Below, piece by piece: positions 1 to 8,766 of a stretch of DNA of 64,000 bases (position 1 is the first letter of the stretch; each line of letters opens with the position of its first letter). Under the pieces are notes generated by a model, which worked only from the letters and a program-made list of their open reading frames with translations, searched no databases and was not told the origin of the DNA. Made by a program: the position numbers and the translations under genes. The DNA comes from Planktosalinus sp963977065 (lineage in GTDB: Bacteria > Bacteroidota > Bacteroidia > Flavobacteriales > Flavobacteriaceae), in the NCBI GenBank assembly GCA_963977065.1, contig CAXBNF010000002.1, positions 186,001-250,000 of the forward strand, in the 5' to 3' direction.

Positions 1-528
1 ATCATCTGAAACGGCTTTGCCAGGTTTGATGTTTGCAATAATTTCATCAATAATAACTTTTTCTTGTTGACTTTCAATTTGGGTGATTGATTCTGAAATT
101 TCAGGTGAGAATTCTTCTTTTGGTGCTGACTTTTCATTCTTTGAATTATTTAAATTGGTGATCTCTTTATGAAAAGGTTTCTTATTTTGGGTTTCGATTA
201 TTGAATTTGAAGCATCTGTTTCTTGATTTTCCATTTGATGCAAGTTTGAATCTACAATTGGATTAATAACTGCTTCGGTATTGGGTTCAGTAGAATCTTC
301 ATTTACAATATTATTGATTGTTCCATTATCTGAATCAACAAACACGCCCATTAATAGTATTCCCACTAAAAAGGATGCTGCAATACCTGTCCACCAATAC
401 AGTGGCGTGGTTTTTTTATTATTTTTATCCAGTTTAGAACGCAGCTGCTCCCAGCTTTTTGGTGATGGCTCAACCGTTCTTTGTTCCAGTTGGCTTTTTA
501 TTTGATTATCAAAATTATTTGTTTCCAT
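1..528 (-). CDS. Single-pass membrane protein coupled to an ECF sigma factor (anti-sigma-like), partial
   Basis: The 3' end lies beyond the left edge; 176 codons are visible. The ATG at 528 lies inside the last 14 bases of the sigma factor gene, so the two are probably translationally coupled. The first ~43 residues are hydrophilic and contain SWEQLRSKLD. One membrane helix follows (about residues 44-64, WTGIAASFLVGILLMGVFV). The rest is a low-complexity Asn/Glu/Ser/Ile-rich stretch. No enzyme motif is visible. Position and topology suggest a membrane partner that holds the sigma factor, as in many Bacteroidota ECF loci, but no recognised anti-sigma domain supports this. It could also be a regulated target. 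Confidence 0.6.
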   Translation of the reverse strand, partial: METNNFDNQIKSQLEQRTVEPSPKSWEQLRSKLDKNNKKTTPLYWWTGIAASFLVGILLMGVFVDSDNGTINNIVNEDSTEPNTEAVINPIVDSNLHQMENQETDASNSIIETQNKKPFHKEITNLNNSKNEKSAPKEEFSPEISESITQIESQQEKVIIDEIIANIKPGKAVSDD

Positions 529-1075
529 GTGCTTTGGATTTTGGGTCCTTTAATTTAAGTTGAAGCATTTTTCGGGCTTTGTGCAATTGTGATTTAGAAG
601 TGCCTTCAGTAATATTGAGTAAAGCTGCAATTTCTTCATGTTTATACCCTTCAATTGCAAAAAGATTAAATATCATTTTGTAGCCTTCGGGTAAATTGTC
701 AATAGCAATCTGAATGTGTTCAACCTCATACTTCCATTGAATTTCATTATCTCCCGTATTTTCAATTTCGGTTTCTGCCGTAAAGTTAATTTTTGAATTT
801 TTCCTTAAAAAGTCGATGCATTTTCTAACTATAATTCGACGAATCCATCCTTCAAAACTACCTTGATTTTTAAAGTCCTTAATATTGGTAAACACATTTA
901 AAAAGCCATCGAGCATCACTTCCTCAGCTTGATGAATGTCTTTGACATATATCCTGCATACACTGAGCATTTTTGGCGAATACATCTGATATATGATGTG
1001 TTGCGCTTGCCTGCTATTTTTTGAGGCATCGCTGATGAGTTGGATTTGGTTTTTATGAATGTTGATTATTTTCAA
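515..1075 (-). CDS. ECF-type RNA polymerase sigma factor (sigma-70 family, RpoE-like)
   Basis: 186 residues, normal for an ECF sigma factor. Region 2 runs over about residues 25-95 (MYSPKMLSVCRIYVKD, then AEEVMLDGFLNVF, then GWIRRIIVRKCIDFLRK). Region 4 covers about 120-175, with the helix-turn-helix EIAALLNITEGTSKSQLHKA. It should direct core polymerase to a small regulon in response to an envelope signal. The start is TTG (LKIINIHKNQ): a stop lies seven codons upstream, no ATG or GTG lies between, and the next in-frame ATG would remove region 2. It overlaps the downstream membrane-protein gene by 14 bases. The regulon is not visible. Confidence 0.88.
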   Translation of the reverse strand: MKIINIHKNQIQLISDASKNSRQAQHIIYQMYSPKMLSVCRIYVKDIHQAEEVMLDGFLNVFTNIKDFKNQGSFEGWIRRIIVRKCIDFLRKNSKINFTAETEIENTGDNEIQWKYEVEHIQIAIDNLPEGYKMIFNLFAIEGYKHEEIAALLNITEGTSKSQLHKARKMLQLKLKDPKSKAHGNK

Positions 1076-1134
1076 ATTACTCAGTACTTCTATTTACATA
1101 GACGTAAAAATAATAAGAAAGGTTGCCCGGTGGA

Positions 1135-2112
1135 TTATTTTTTTCTGTCAATTACATAATTGACCATCAAAGTCAATGAATCTTTAAAAGGAGATTCTGG
1201 ATAGGCGTCTAATATTTGCAAGGCATTTTGTTGGTAGGATTTCATTTTTGAAACGGCATACTCTAGACCTCCTGAAGATTTTACAAAAGCGATGACCTCT
1301 TTGACTCTTTTAGCATCTTTGTTTTTGTTTTTAACTGAATTGATTAGCCACCTTTTTTCTTTGTCTGAACAATTGTTTAACGTGAAAATCAAAGGCAATG
1401 TCATTTTTTGTTCTTTGATATCGATGCCGGTTGGCTTTCCGATTTTTTCAGTACCATAGTCAAATAAATCATCTTTTATTTGAAAAGCCATGCCAATGAG
1501 TTCGCCAAAAAGTCTCATTTGTTCCACTTCTTTATTGGAAGCATTGACAGATTTTGCACCCATCGCACAACAGGCAGCAATGAGGGTTGCTGTTTTTTGC
1601 CTAATGATTTCATAATAGATTTCTTCGGTAATATCAAGTTTTCTGGCTTTTTCAATTTGGAGCAGTTCCCCTTCGCTCATTTCTTTTACGGCAACAGAAA
1701 TAATTTGCAGTAAATCAAAATCACCGTTATCAATGGATAGCAAAAGGCCCTTTGAGAGTAAATAATCACCCACAAGAACAGCAATTTTATTTTTCCAAAG
1801 CGCATTGACTGAGAAAAAGCTCCTGCGGCGATTACTATCGTCCACAACGTCATCGTGGACCAAGGTAGCTGTATGAATTAATTCTATTACTGAAGCACCT
1901 CTGTATGTGCGTTCATCTACTTTCCCATTAGAAACCATTTTTGCAATGAGAAAAACAAACATAGGGCGCATTTGTTTTCCTTTTCTATTTACTATAAAAT
2001 AAGTAATGCGGTTGAGCAGTGCCACTTTAGAAGTCATGGAGTTATAGAACTTTTTCTCAAAAAGTTCCATTTCCTCAACTATGGGTTGCTTAATTAGAGA
2101 AACTGTTTTCAT
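1135..2112 (-). CDS. Polyprenyl synthetase family protein (long-chain trans-prenyl diphosphate synthase)
   Basis: 325 residues, typical for IspB-type octaprenyl/heptaprenyl diphosphate synthases. It condenses IPP with an allylic diphosphate to make the chain for quinones. The first aspartate-rich motif is HDDVVDDS (about 87-94), preceded by GKQMRPM. The second is KDDLFD (about 213-218), followed by GKPTGIDIKEQKMTLP. Chain length cannot be read with confidence; menaquinone side-chain synthesis is the usual role in Flavobacteriia. It stands alone on the minus strand, divergent from the secreted GEVED protein, and has a TATATTTG box seven bases before its ATG. Confidence 0.88.
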   Translation of the reverse strand: MKTVSLIKQPIVEEMELFEKKFYNSMTSKVALLNRITYFIVNRKGKQMRPMFVFLIAKMVSNGKVDERTYRGASVIELIHTATLVHDDVVDDSNRRRSFFSVNALWKNKIAVLVGDYLLSKGLLLSIDNGDFDLLQIISVAVKEMSEGELLQIEKARKLDITEEIYYEIIRQKTATLIAACCAMGAKSVNASNKEVEQMRLFGELIGMAFQIKDDLFDYGTEKIGKPTGIDIKEQKMTLPLIFTLNNCSDKEKRWLINSVKNKNKDAKRVKEVIAFVKSSGGLEYAVSKMKSYQQNALQILDAYPESPFKDSLTLMVNYVIDRKK

Positions 2113-2119
2113 TTTGAGT

Positions 2120-2127
2120 CAAATATA
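2120..2127 (-). promoter_or_regulatory. -7 box of the polyprenyl synthase gene
   Basis: TATATTTG on the minus strand matches the Bacteroidota TAnnTTTG element and ends seven bases before the ATG at 2112. A weak -33 (TTTA at 2147-2144) lies about 17 bases upstream. If used, the mRNA has almost no 5' leader. Confidence 0.4.
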
Positions 2128-2161
2128 CTTAAAAAAATGAGCATAAATTTATTATAATTTT

Positions 2162-2191
2162 TTGTTGACACCATATAAATTAGTATCTTAG
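2162..2191 (+). promoter_or_regulatory. Promoter of the secreted GEVED protein
   Basis: TTG at 2162-2164, a 19-base spacer, then TATCTTAG at 2184-2191, close to the Bacteroidota consensus TTG-N17-23-TAnnTTTG. The ATG is 30 bases downstream, giving a leader of about 25 bases. Confidence 0.6.
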
Positions 2192-2221
2192 CAACATTAA
2201 TTAAACTTAAACAAACATATT

Positions 2222-2983
2222 ATGAAAAAAATTACACTTTTAATGGCTGCTTTTTTTGTTGCAGCAAGTATGAATGCACAGTATTGTGTACCTGCCTTAT
2301 CAGATGCATGTTCACCTGAGGAAATTAACAATGTTAATTTTGCAGGTATTGATAATTCCACTGGATGTGAGCCATCAGGGTATAATGATTTTACTGCTAT
2401 AGTTGGGGAGGTAGAAACTGGTGAAGCTTACCAAATCTCTGTAGATGTTATTGCAGATGGTTCTTTTCCACAATCTCAATTGTTTGTCTTTTTTGACTGG
2501 AACCAAGATGAAGTTTGGGATCCATCAACTGAAAGATATGACATTGCTGCTCAACCTATGAGTAGTGGTAATTACACATTATTTATTGATGTACCTGGAG
2601 ATGCTCTTTTAGGAGAAACTAGAATGAGAGTAGCAATGGTTTACGGAACCGGTCCTGAGCAAATCGATTATAACGGTTGTTCTGATTATTCGTTTGGCGA
2701 AATTGAAGATTATACAGTTAACGTTAGTTCTCTTAGTGTTGCTGATAACACCATTGATGGTTTTAATTATTTCTACTCAGTCCAATCAAAGGAATTGACT
2801 GTATCAGCAAATATCGAAATGACTAGTATTTCTATATTCAATTTAATCGGACAAGAAGTTATAGCTAAAAATTTAAATTCAAATAATGAAGTAATTAATT
2901 TGAGCAACCTTAAAGAGGGAGTTTATTTAGCAAATGTTATTGCTAATGGTCAAAAGACTACCTTTAAATTAGTAAAAAGATAA
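2222..2983 (+). CDS. Secreted GEVED domain protein with T9SS type A sorting domain
   Basis: 253 residues. An N-terminal signal peptide (KKITLLMAAFFVAASMNAQ) gives Sec export. The middle ~120 residues have six or more cysteines and the hallmark GEIEDYTVNV near 160-170, the end of a GEVED beta-sandwich domain often found in adhesins and secreted enzymes. The last ~70 residues form a Por-secretion sorting domain (ISIFNLIGQEV, then LSNLKEGVYLANVIANGQ, then FKLVKR), so the product should cross the outer membrane by the type IX system and be anchored or released. No catalytic domain is present, so a structural or adhesive role is an inference. Confidence 0.85.
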   Translation: MKKITLLMAAFFVAASMNAQYCVPALSDACSPEEINNVNFAGIDNSTGCEPSGYNDFTAIVGEVETGEAYQISVDVIADGSFPQSQLFVFFDWNQDEVWDPSTERYDIAAQPMSSGNYTLFIDVPGDALLGETRMRVAMVYGTGPEQIDYNGCSDYSFGEIEDYTVNVSSLSVADNTIDGFNYFYSVQSKELTVSANIEMTSISIFNLIGQEVIAKNLNSNNEVINLSNLKEGVYLANVIANGQKTTFKLVKR

Positions 2984-3006
2984 TTGACAAAATAATTTAT
3001 TATTAC

Positions 3007-3039
3007 AAAAGGCTTCCAATTATAGGAAGCCTTTTTTTT
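3007..3039. terminator. Bidirectional intrinsic terminator between the GEVED gene and rlmN
   Basis: AAAAGGCTTCC, loop AATTATA, GGAAGCCTTTTTTT: an 11-bp stem flanked by an A tract on the left and a T tract on the right. It can stop transcription from both converging genes. The rlmN stop codon touches its right edge. Confidence 0.9.
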
Positions 3040-4078
3040 ATTGCTTATTTGCAAGTTGTCCACAGGCAGCATCTATATCTTTACCTCTGCTTCTTCTTAC
3101 AGTAACGGGTATTCTATTAAATTCCAATGTCTCTATATATAAATCAAGCGCTTTAGAACTTGCTTGCTGAAACTCGTCTTCACCAATGGGGTTGTATTCT
3201 ATTAAATTTACCTTACACGGCACATAACCACAGAAATCAACAAGTGCATTTATATCTTCTCTCTTATCATTAATTCCTTTCCAGACTACATACTCATAAG
3301 ATACTTTACTCTTGGTTTTTTCATACCAGTATTGCAAAGATTCTTTTAAATCATCAAGAGTAAAACTTTCAGCAAACGGCATAATAGAAGCCCTTGTTTC
3401 CTGAATAGCACTGTGAAGTGATACCGCTAGTTTAAATTTCACCTGATCATCTGCTAGTTTTTTTATCATTTTAGGGACGCCAGAAGTGGAGAGGGTAATT
3501 CGTTTTGGTGACATTCCAAGACCTTCAGGTGAAGTTATTTTGTCAATAGAAGCTAATACATTTTTATAGTTCATCAAGGGCTCACCCATTCCCATAAAAA
3601 CAATATTGGAGAGAGGTCTGTCAAAATACAATCTACTTTCTCTGTCAATAGCCACTACCTGATCATAGATTTCATCTGGATTGAGATTGCGCATTCTTTT
3701 TAATTTTGCAGTTGCACAAAACTTGCAATCAAGACTACAGCCCACTTGTGAGGAGACACAAGCTGTGGTTCTGCTTTTTGTGGGGATTAGAACAGATTCA
3801 ACAACTAAATTATCATGAAGTCGCACAGCGTTTTTTATAGTTCCATCTACACTTTTTTGAATTTGGTCAACTTGAATGTGGTTTATTACAAAGTTGTCTT
3901 CAAGATGTTTCCTAGTTTCAAGTGAAAGATTGGTCATTGCTTCAAAGGAATGCGCGCCTTTATTCCAGAGCCATTCATACACTTGGTTACCTCGAAAAGA
4001 TTTATCTCCAATACTTTCAAAGAAATTGCGTAATTCTTGTTTAGATAAAGATCGAATGTCTTTTTTATTGCTATTCAT
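3038..4078 (-). CDS. rlmN: Dual-specificity RNA methyltransferase RlmN
   Basis: 346 residues, full length. A radical SAM enzyme that methylates C2 of A2503 in 23S rRNA and, in studied homologues, A37 of some tRNAs. The radical SAM cluster motif is C114-SLD-C118-KF-C121. MGMGEPLMNY binds SAM. The C-terminal AACGQL carries the second cysteine, and the motif-proximal region VSSQVGCSLDCKFC fits the family. It stands alone and converges on the GEVED gene. A TAATTTTG box ends four bases before the ATG, suggesting a leaderless mRNA. Confidence 0.96.
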   Translation of the reverse strand: MNSNKKDIRSLSKQELRNFFESIGDKSFRGNQVYEWLWNKGAHSFEAMTNLSLETRKHLEDNFVINHIQVDQIQKSVDGTIKNAVRLHDNLVVESVLIPTKSRTTACVSSQVGCSLDCKFCATAKLKRMRNLNPDEIYDQVVAIDRESRLYFDRPLSNIVFMGMGEPLMNYKNVLASIDKITSPEGLGMSPKRITLSTSGVPKMIKKLADDQVKFKLAVSLHSAIQETRASIMPFAESFTLDDLKESLQYWYEKTKSKVSYEYVVWKGINDKREDINALVDFCGYVPCKVNLIEYNPIGEDEFQQASSKALDLYIETLEFNRIPVTVRRSRGKDIDAACGQLANKQ

Positions 4079-4082
4079 AAGG

Positions 4083-4090
4083 CAAAATTA
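4083..4090 (-). promoter_or_regulatory. -7 box of rlmN
   Basis: TAATTTTG on the minus strand ends four bases before the rlmN ATG. TTA at 4110-4108 is a weak -33 with a 17-base spacer. Transcription would begin at or next to the start codon. Confidence 0.4.
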
Positions 4091-4178
4091 ATGCTATTAG
4101 TTTACACTAAGTACATTAACATAAGAAATATAAAAATTTAACTGAAATTTTTCTAAGCTAGTGAAGCTAAAGAGATTT

Positions 4179-5801
4179 TCACTTTTTTACTACAATTCTC
4201 TTAACAAGTGAATTGCTTGTAATTCCGTCAAAAAGTTTTAAAAAATACACCCCTTCAGAAAAACCTGAAACGTCAATACTATTATTAATAAAGGGTAAAT
4301 TTGCTGCATTAATTTGTTGCCCGTTAACAGAATAAAGCTCAAAATTTAACTGGGATGAGTTATTGTTCATCACATAGATAAAATCACTTGTGGGATTGGG
4401 ATACACAGAAATATTTCCAATAAATTGAAAATCGGGCGCATTTAATATATCGATAGACGTAGCACCTGTGCCACTGGGATCGAGCCAATTTGAAAGGCGT
4501 GTACTGTTTGTTGTTCCAAAATCCCAGGAAGTATCAAAACGACCATAAATATCAAAACCTCCATTATTTGAAGTCCCTGAACAAGCTGCTGAGCCTCCGG
4601 CCAATTGTCCAACTATTCTCCCTTCCTGGTCAAAAAGTGCAGAACCCGAAGAGCCTCCTTCTGTTACACCTAATTCCCAATTACCCACTCTCCACATTTG
4701 AGCGGTTGGATTTCCACCAAAATTGAAGGTTTGTTTTGTGGGAGCATCATCATCCCTGCATACTTTCATAATATCTCCTGCAGGGTGGTGAATTCCTATT
4801 GTAAATTCAGGGACATCAGTGGTGCTGCGGTTCCAGCCTGCCCAGGTAAGATTCCAGGCAGATGGTAATTCTGCATCAATATTAACAAGCATAAAATCAG
4901 ATTTTGAATTTGTTGCTAGTACTGAAGCTCCACTTACTGTATGATTCATATTACCATTTGAACTATTTTGATTTTGTGCACAAACAGGATTTGGACTCAC
5001 CCAGTTAAACCGAAACGACCATGCCCCTGTGTTTCCATTATTGCAATGGTTAGCAGTTAAAAAATAAGGTGCATTATTATTGTCTGTATTATTTATCAAA
5101 GTTCCACTACAAAGCGAGCCACCCGCAAGAATGAGAGCTACTGATCGTTTTAAAACATCTTTTATATTGTCAAAATCTGATCCAATAGAGCAATCAACAT
5201 CCAAATTACAAGGTCCTGAATCATTGAGCCCTCTATTTGAGAAGTTTTGAGGAATAGATCGATAGCCATGAACAACTTTAGAGATATTCAAACTCCCCTT
5301 GTTTCTTTGAGAACGTGGTTCAAAATATTCAATCCATATATTATCCCCATCTACAAACCAGGTCCCTAATTGTCTGTCATCTCTATTTTGAGAAGCAGTA
5401 TATGCACCTAGTAAATCAGAACGGTCATCATTGTAAAGGTAAAGATTGGCGCCAGGTGGTAAATAAAAATCATCAAATATAAAATTCATTGTGCTGGCTC
5501 CAAGAGATTGAATGTTGATGCGCCATATTCTATCTCCGTTGTTCATTTCATCCCAAACACCAGAATTGCTTATATTAAAGTTGACTTCAATTTCTTTTCC
5601 AAATCGCCAAGGGACATCTCCGCGAGCGTCATTGATGAGGTCTTCAGCTATTAACGATTGCAAATCAATTTCTTCCAAAACCAAAGGTGATACGCTTCTT
5701 GTATGATTTAATTTCCAACTCAAAGGCTCTCCCTGATTGGTTACCTGTGAAAAAGCACCGGAAAAAATCAAAAAGAATAAGACTAGCGTAATTTTTTTCA
5801 T
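4179..5801 (-). CDS. Secreted trypsin-like serine endopeptidase with T9SS type A sorting domain
   Basis: 540 residues. Signal peptide (ITLVLFFLIFSGAFSQ), a ~180-residue N-terminal region, then a chymotrypsin-fold domain (about 215-440) resembling lysyl endopeptidases. The triad is visible: His252 in LTANHC, Asp302 in SDFMLVNID, and Ser385 in EGGSSGSAL. Several cysteines suggest disulphides. The final ~75 residues are a sorting domain (ISVYPNPTSDFIYV, then GFSEGVYFLKLFD, then KRIVVKK). It is predicted to be secreted by the type IX system as an extracellular protease; cleavage specificity is not readable. Its promoter has the same layout as that of the GEVED gene, with a TTAG-ended -7 box. Confidence 0.9.
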   Translation of the reverse strand: MKKITLVLFFLIFSGAFSQVTNQGEPLSWKLNHTRSVSPLVLEEIDLQSLIAEDLINDARGDVPWRFGKEIEVNFNISNSGVWDEMNNGDRIWRINIQSLGASTMNFIFDDFYLPPGANLYLYNDDRSDLLGAYTASQNRDDRQLGTWFVDGDNIWIEYFEPRSQRNKGSLNISKVVHGYRSIPQNFSNRGLNDSGPCNLDVDCSIGSDFDNIKDVLKRSVALILAGGSLCSGTLINNTDNNNAPYFLTANHCNNGNTGAWSFRFNWVSPNPVCAQNQNSSNGNMNHTVSGASVLATNSKSDFMLVNIDAELPSAWNLTWAGWNRSTTDVPEFTIGIHHPAGDIMKVCRDDDAPTKQTFNFGGNPTAQMWRVGNWELGVTEGGSSGSALFDQEGRIVGQLAGGSAACSGTSNNGGFDIYGRFDTSWDFGTTNSTRLSNWLDPSGTGATSIDILNAPDFQFIGNISVYPNPTSDFIYVMNNNSSQLNFELYSVNGQQINAANLPFINNSIDVSGFSEGVYFLKLFDGITSNSLVKRIVVKK

Positions 5802-5823
5802 AAAAGTAACTTCTTTGAATTCA

Positions 5824-5853
5824 CTAAAGTAGCTATTTTCTATTAATAATCAA
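5824..5853 (-). promoter_or_regulatory. Promoter of the secreted serine protease
   Basis: On the minus strand TTG at 5853-5851, a 19-base spacer and TACTTTAG at 5831-5824, followed 22 bases later by the ATG at 5801. Confidence 0.6.
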
Positions 5854-5864
5854 TAACTTAATAA

Positions 5865-5900
5865 TAAAAAATCCTCATCAATTTTAAAATTAATGAGGAA
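5865..5900 (-). terminator. Intrinsic terminator downstream of queA
   Basis: On the minus strand, arms TCCTCATTAATTTT and AAAATTGATGAGGA (one mismatch) are followed by a six-T run. It begins about 25 bases after the queA stop. Confidence 0.75.
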
Positions 5901-5925
5901 TACTTTAAAATATTTAAAATCTCAA

Positions 5926-6975
5926 CTATAATATTAACATAGCGTCACCATAAGTATAAAATCGATACTTTTCTTTAATAGCTTCTGCATAGGCCTTTTT
6001 CATAAAATCATGACCTGCAAAAGCAGAAACCATCATAAGCAACGTTGATTTTGGTGTATGAAAATTAGTAACCATACAGTTTGCAATACTAAATTCATAT
6101 GGAGGGAAAATAAATTTATTTGTCCAACCTTTATAAGGATTTAATGTTCCTTGAGATGAAACAGTACTCTCAATAGAGCGCATTACAGTTGTTCCTACTG
6201 CACATATTTTACGTCTTTTGGCTTTCCCTTGATTCACGATTTGAGCACTCATTGCGTCAACCTCATATTCTTCAGAATCCATTTTGTGTTTTGATAGATC
6301 TTCGACTTCAACGGGACTAAAAGTTCCTAAACCAACATGCAGGGTAACCTCAGCAAAATTTATCCCTTTAATTTCAAGACGTTTAAGCAAGTGTTTTGAA
6401 AAGTGGAGTCCGGCTGTGGGTGCAGCAACAGCTCCTTCATTTTTAGCAAAAATTGTTTGATAACGCTCTGCATCTTCGGGCTCGACCTCACGTGTTATGT
6501 ATTTTGGAAGTGGCGTTTCTCCCAGTTCGGTTAATTTTTTTCTGAATTCTTCATAGGTTCCGTCAAAAAGAAAGCGAAGGGTGCGGCCTCTTGAAGTGGT
6601 ATTATCAATAACTTCAGCTACTAGTGTTTCATCATCGCCAAAATACAATTTATTTCCAATCCTTATTTTTCTCGCCGGATCAACAAGAACATCCCAAAGC
6701 CGTGTTTCAGAATTAAGTTCTCTCAAAAGAAAAACTTCAATTTTTGCCCCGGTTTTTTCTTTATTTCCATAGAGTCTTGCCGGAAAAACTTTCGTATTGT
6801 TTAAAATCAATACGTCATCTTCTTCAAAATAATCAATCAAATCTTTGAACATCTTGTGCTCAATGGTTTGTGTTTTTCTGTCAAGTACCATCAATCTGGA
6901 CTCGTCTCTGTTTAAGGTGGGGTATTCTGCTAATAGTTCCGGGGGTAAATTGAAATCAAAATGAGATAGCTTCAT
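5926..6975 (-). CDS. queA: S-adenosylmethionine:tRNA ribosyltransferase-isomerase QueA
   Basis: 349 residues, family length. It transfers and isomerises the ribosyl group of SAM onto preQ1 in tRNA (position 34) to give epoxyqueuosine. Family motifs are DESRLMVLDR near 23-32, FPARLYGNKEKTGAKIE, AAPTAGLHFS near 195, HVGLGTF near 214 and NFHTPKSTLLMMVSAFAG near 305. It has its own promoter and terminator, so it is a single-gene transcript between aroA and the secreted protease. No other queuosine gene is in the window. Confidence 0.96.
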   Translation of the reverse strand: MKLSHFDFNLPPELLAEYPTLNRDESRLMVLDRKTQTIEHKMFKDLIDYFEEDDVLILNNTKVFPARLYGNKEKTGAKIEVFLLRELNSETRLWDVLVDPARKIRIGNKLYFGDDETLVAEVIDNTTSRGRTLRFLFDGTYEEFRKKLTELGETPLPKYITREVEPEDAERYQTIFAKNEGAVAAPTAGLHFSKHLLKRLEIKGINFAEVTLHVGLGTFSPVEVEDLSKHKMDSEEYEVDAMSAQIVNQGKAKRRKICAVGTTVMRSIESTVSSQGTLNPYKGWTNKFIFPPYEFSIANCMVTNFHTPKSTLLMMVSAFAGHDFMKKAYAEAIKEKYRFYTYGDAMLIL

Positions 6976-7014
6976 AGATTGAGATTGTTAAAAAGTTTGA
7001 TTTTTACAAGGCTG

Positions 7015-7046
7015 CAAATATACAACCTCAAAACAGGCGTTGTCAA
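7015..7046 (-). promoter_or_regulatory. Promoter of queA
   Basis: Minus strand TTG (7046-7044, in the context TTGACA), a 21-base spacer, then TATATTTG (7022-7015). The ATG lies 39 bases downstream of the -7 box. Confidence 0.55.
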
Positions 7047-7132
7047 GTAAATTAGTCTTTATTATTTCTTTTTTTAGATGTGAGACAAAAGATATTAAAC
7101 AAGAGACCTATTTTAAGTCAATTATTATGGGT

Positions 7133-8380
7133 CTATTTTAATAAAGTTGATTGAAATCCAAGTGTTTGCATGTCTTTCCAAAAAGCTGGATAGGATTTTT
7201 CAACCACTGTTGCATTTTCAATACTAATGGGAAATAAAACAGCCAAGGGAGCAAAAGCCATTGCCATTCTGTGATCGTTGTAAGTCGAAATTGATATGTT
7301 GTTTATTAAATTTCCAAATTGTTTAGAAAGTGGTTCCACAAGAGTAAAACTTTCGTTTGAAGTATTGCAAACAGCTCCCAGTTTTTGAAGTTCAGTTTTC
7401 AAAGCTTCTAAACGGTCTGTTTCTTTAATTTTAAGGGTGTGTAACCCAACAAGTTTGCAAGATATGCCAAGACCAAAACAAGTCACAGCAATGGTTTGTG
7501 CAATATCTGGTGTGTCTTTTAAATCCAGTTCTAAATTAATTGGTTTTAAATCTTCTCTCTTTGAAATCAATATTGAGTTTTCAAACCATTTTGTTTCAAC
7601 ACCAAAGTTTTTATAGATTTCTGAAAGTAATGAATCGCCTTGTTTACTTCTATTTTGAAAGGTGTAAAGTGATAAAGAGGTGCCTTTTGGAGAAAGTGCT
7701 ACTATGGAATAAAAATAAGAAACTGAAGACCAGTCTGACTCCACCGTGAATGATTTATTTTCACTCAATTTTTCCAGTGGTTTTACATTGATGGTATTTT
7801 CTTCCATCACATATTCAACCCCGAGTTCCTTTAATAAGCCAAGTGTCATTTTTAAATAGGGAAAGGAAGTTTTAGTGCCTTCAAGAGTGATTTCTAGTCC
7901 GTTTTTTAAAGTGGGTGCCATTAAAAGCAATCCTGAAATATATTGACTACTCACATTTGAATTGATTCTTACTTTATTTTTAGAGATTTTTTTTCCTGAA
8001 ATCTTTATGGGTGGAAATCCGTCTTTTTCGAGATATGAAATTTCTGCACCTAACTCTAAAAGAGCATCCACAAGAATTGCTATGGGTCGCTCCTTCATTC
8101 TTTGGGAACCTGTTAAAGTTACCTCTTTACCTTCTTGAGCAGCAAAAAAAACTGTTAAAAACCGCATCGCTGTACCGGCGTGGTGGATGTCTATTATCTT
8201 TGAATCTGACGCTAAAGCATCTTTAAGCAATTGTGTGTCTTGAGCATCAGAGAGGTTTGAAATCTCAATTTCAGGAAAAAGTTTCTGAAGAATGAGCAAT
8301 CTGTTTGATTCACTTTTTGAACCACTTATCTGAATTTCAGTATGGGGAATGGCTTTAGGTAAGCTGAGAAGAATGTTCAT
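7133..8380 (-). CDS. aroA: 3-phosphoshikimate 1-carboxyvinyltransferase (EPSP synthase)
   Basis: 415 residues. It joins shikimate-3-phosphate and PEP in the sixth step of the shikimate pathway. Active-site segments: SGSKSESNRLL near 19-29, HAGTAMRFLTVFFA near 66-79, MKERPI near 95, SSQYISGLL near 144, LKDTPDIAQT near 286, KETDRLEALKTEL near 318 and STYNDHRMAM near 368. Slightly shorter than E. coli AroA, as in other Bacteroidota. It ends the minus-strand run that begins with the attenuated pheA leader; the 59-base gap to the MazG-like gene allows co-transcription. Confidence 0.95.
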   Translation of the reverse strand: MNILLSLPKAIPHTEIQISGSKSESNRLLILQKLFPEIEISNLSDAQDTQLLKDALASDSKIIDIHHAGTAMRFLTVFFAAQEGKEVTLTGSQRMKERPIAILVDALLELGAEISYLEKDGFPPIKISGKKISKNKVRINSNVSSQYISGLLLMAPTLKNGLEITLEGTKTSFPYLKMTLGLLKELGVEYVMEENTINVKPLEKLSENKSFTVESDWSSVSYFYSIVALSPKGTSLSLYTFQNRSKQGDSLLSEIYKNFGVETKWFENSILISKREDLKPINLELDLKDTPDIAQTIAVTCFGLGISCKLVGLHTLKIKETDRLEALKTELQKLGAVCNTSNESFTLVEPLSKQFGNLINNISISTYNDHRMAMAFAPLAVLFPISIENATVVEKSYPAFWKDMQTLGFQSTLLK

Positions 8381-8439
8381 ATAATTGAAAAAATAAGTCG
8401 AGTTTCTTTGCGTAAAAATACAAACAGTTAAATGAACAG

Positions 8440-8766
8440 TTATTTTAGTTTTTCATTATTTTGATGGCGGTTGTGATCTCTTTTCGCTTTAATAGCCATC
8501 TTTTTATCAAAGGCTACTTGCAGGTCTATACCTGTTTGATTGGCAAGGCAAAGTACCACAAAAACCACATCGGCGAGTTCTTCACCCAAGTCTTTGCTTT
8601 TATCGCTTTCCTTTTCGCTTTGCTCGCCATAGCGACGGGCGATAATGCGTGCCACTTCGCCCACTTCTTCTGTGAGTTGAGCCATATTGGTTAACTCGTT
8701 AAAGTACCTCACACCATGTTCCTTGATCCAGTTGTCAACTTCGGTTTGTGCATTTTTTAAGTTCAT
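8440..8766 (-). CDS. MazG-like nucleotide pyrophosphohydrolase
   Basis: 108 residues, a single all-alpha NTP-PPase domain. The metal-binding pattern is LTEEVGEVARIIARR (about 29-43) followed by DLGEELADVVFVVLCLANQ (about 60-78), the ExxE plus ExxD signature of the MazG/dCTPase group. It probably hydrolyses non-canonical or surplus NTPs to the monophosphate; the substrate is not readable. Its ATG shares one base with the stop codon of the upstream DUF3857 gene (TAATG), so translation is probably coupled. Confidence 0.85.
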   Translation of the reverse strand: MNLKNAQTEVDNWIKEHGVRYFNELTNMAQLTEEVGEVARIIARRYGEQSEKESDKSKDLGEELADVVFVVLCLANQTGIDLQVAFDKKMAIKAKRDHNRHQNNEKLK

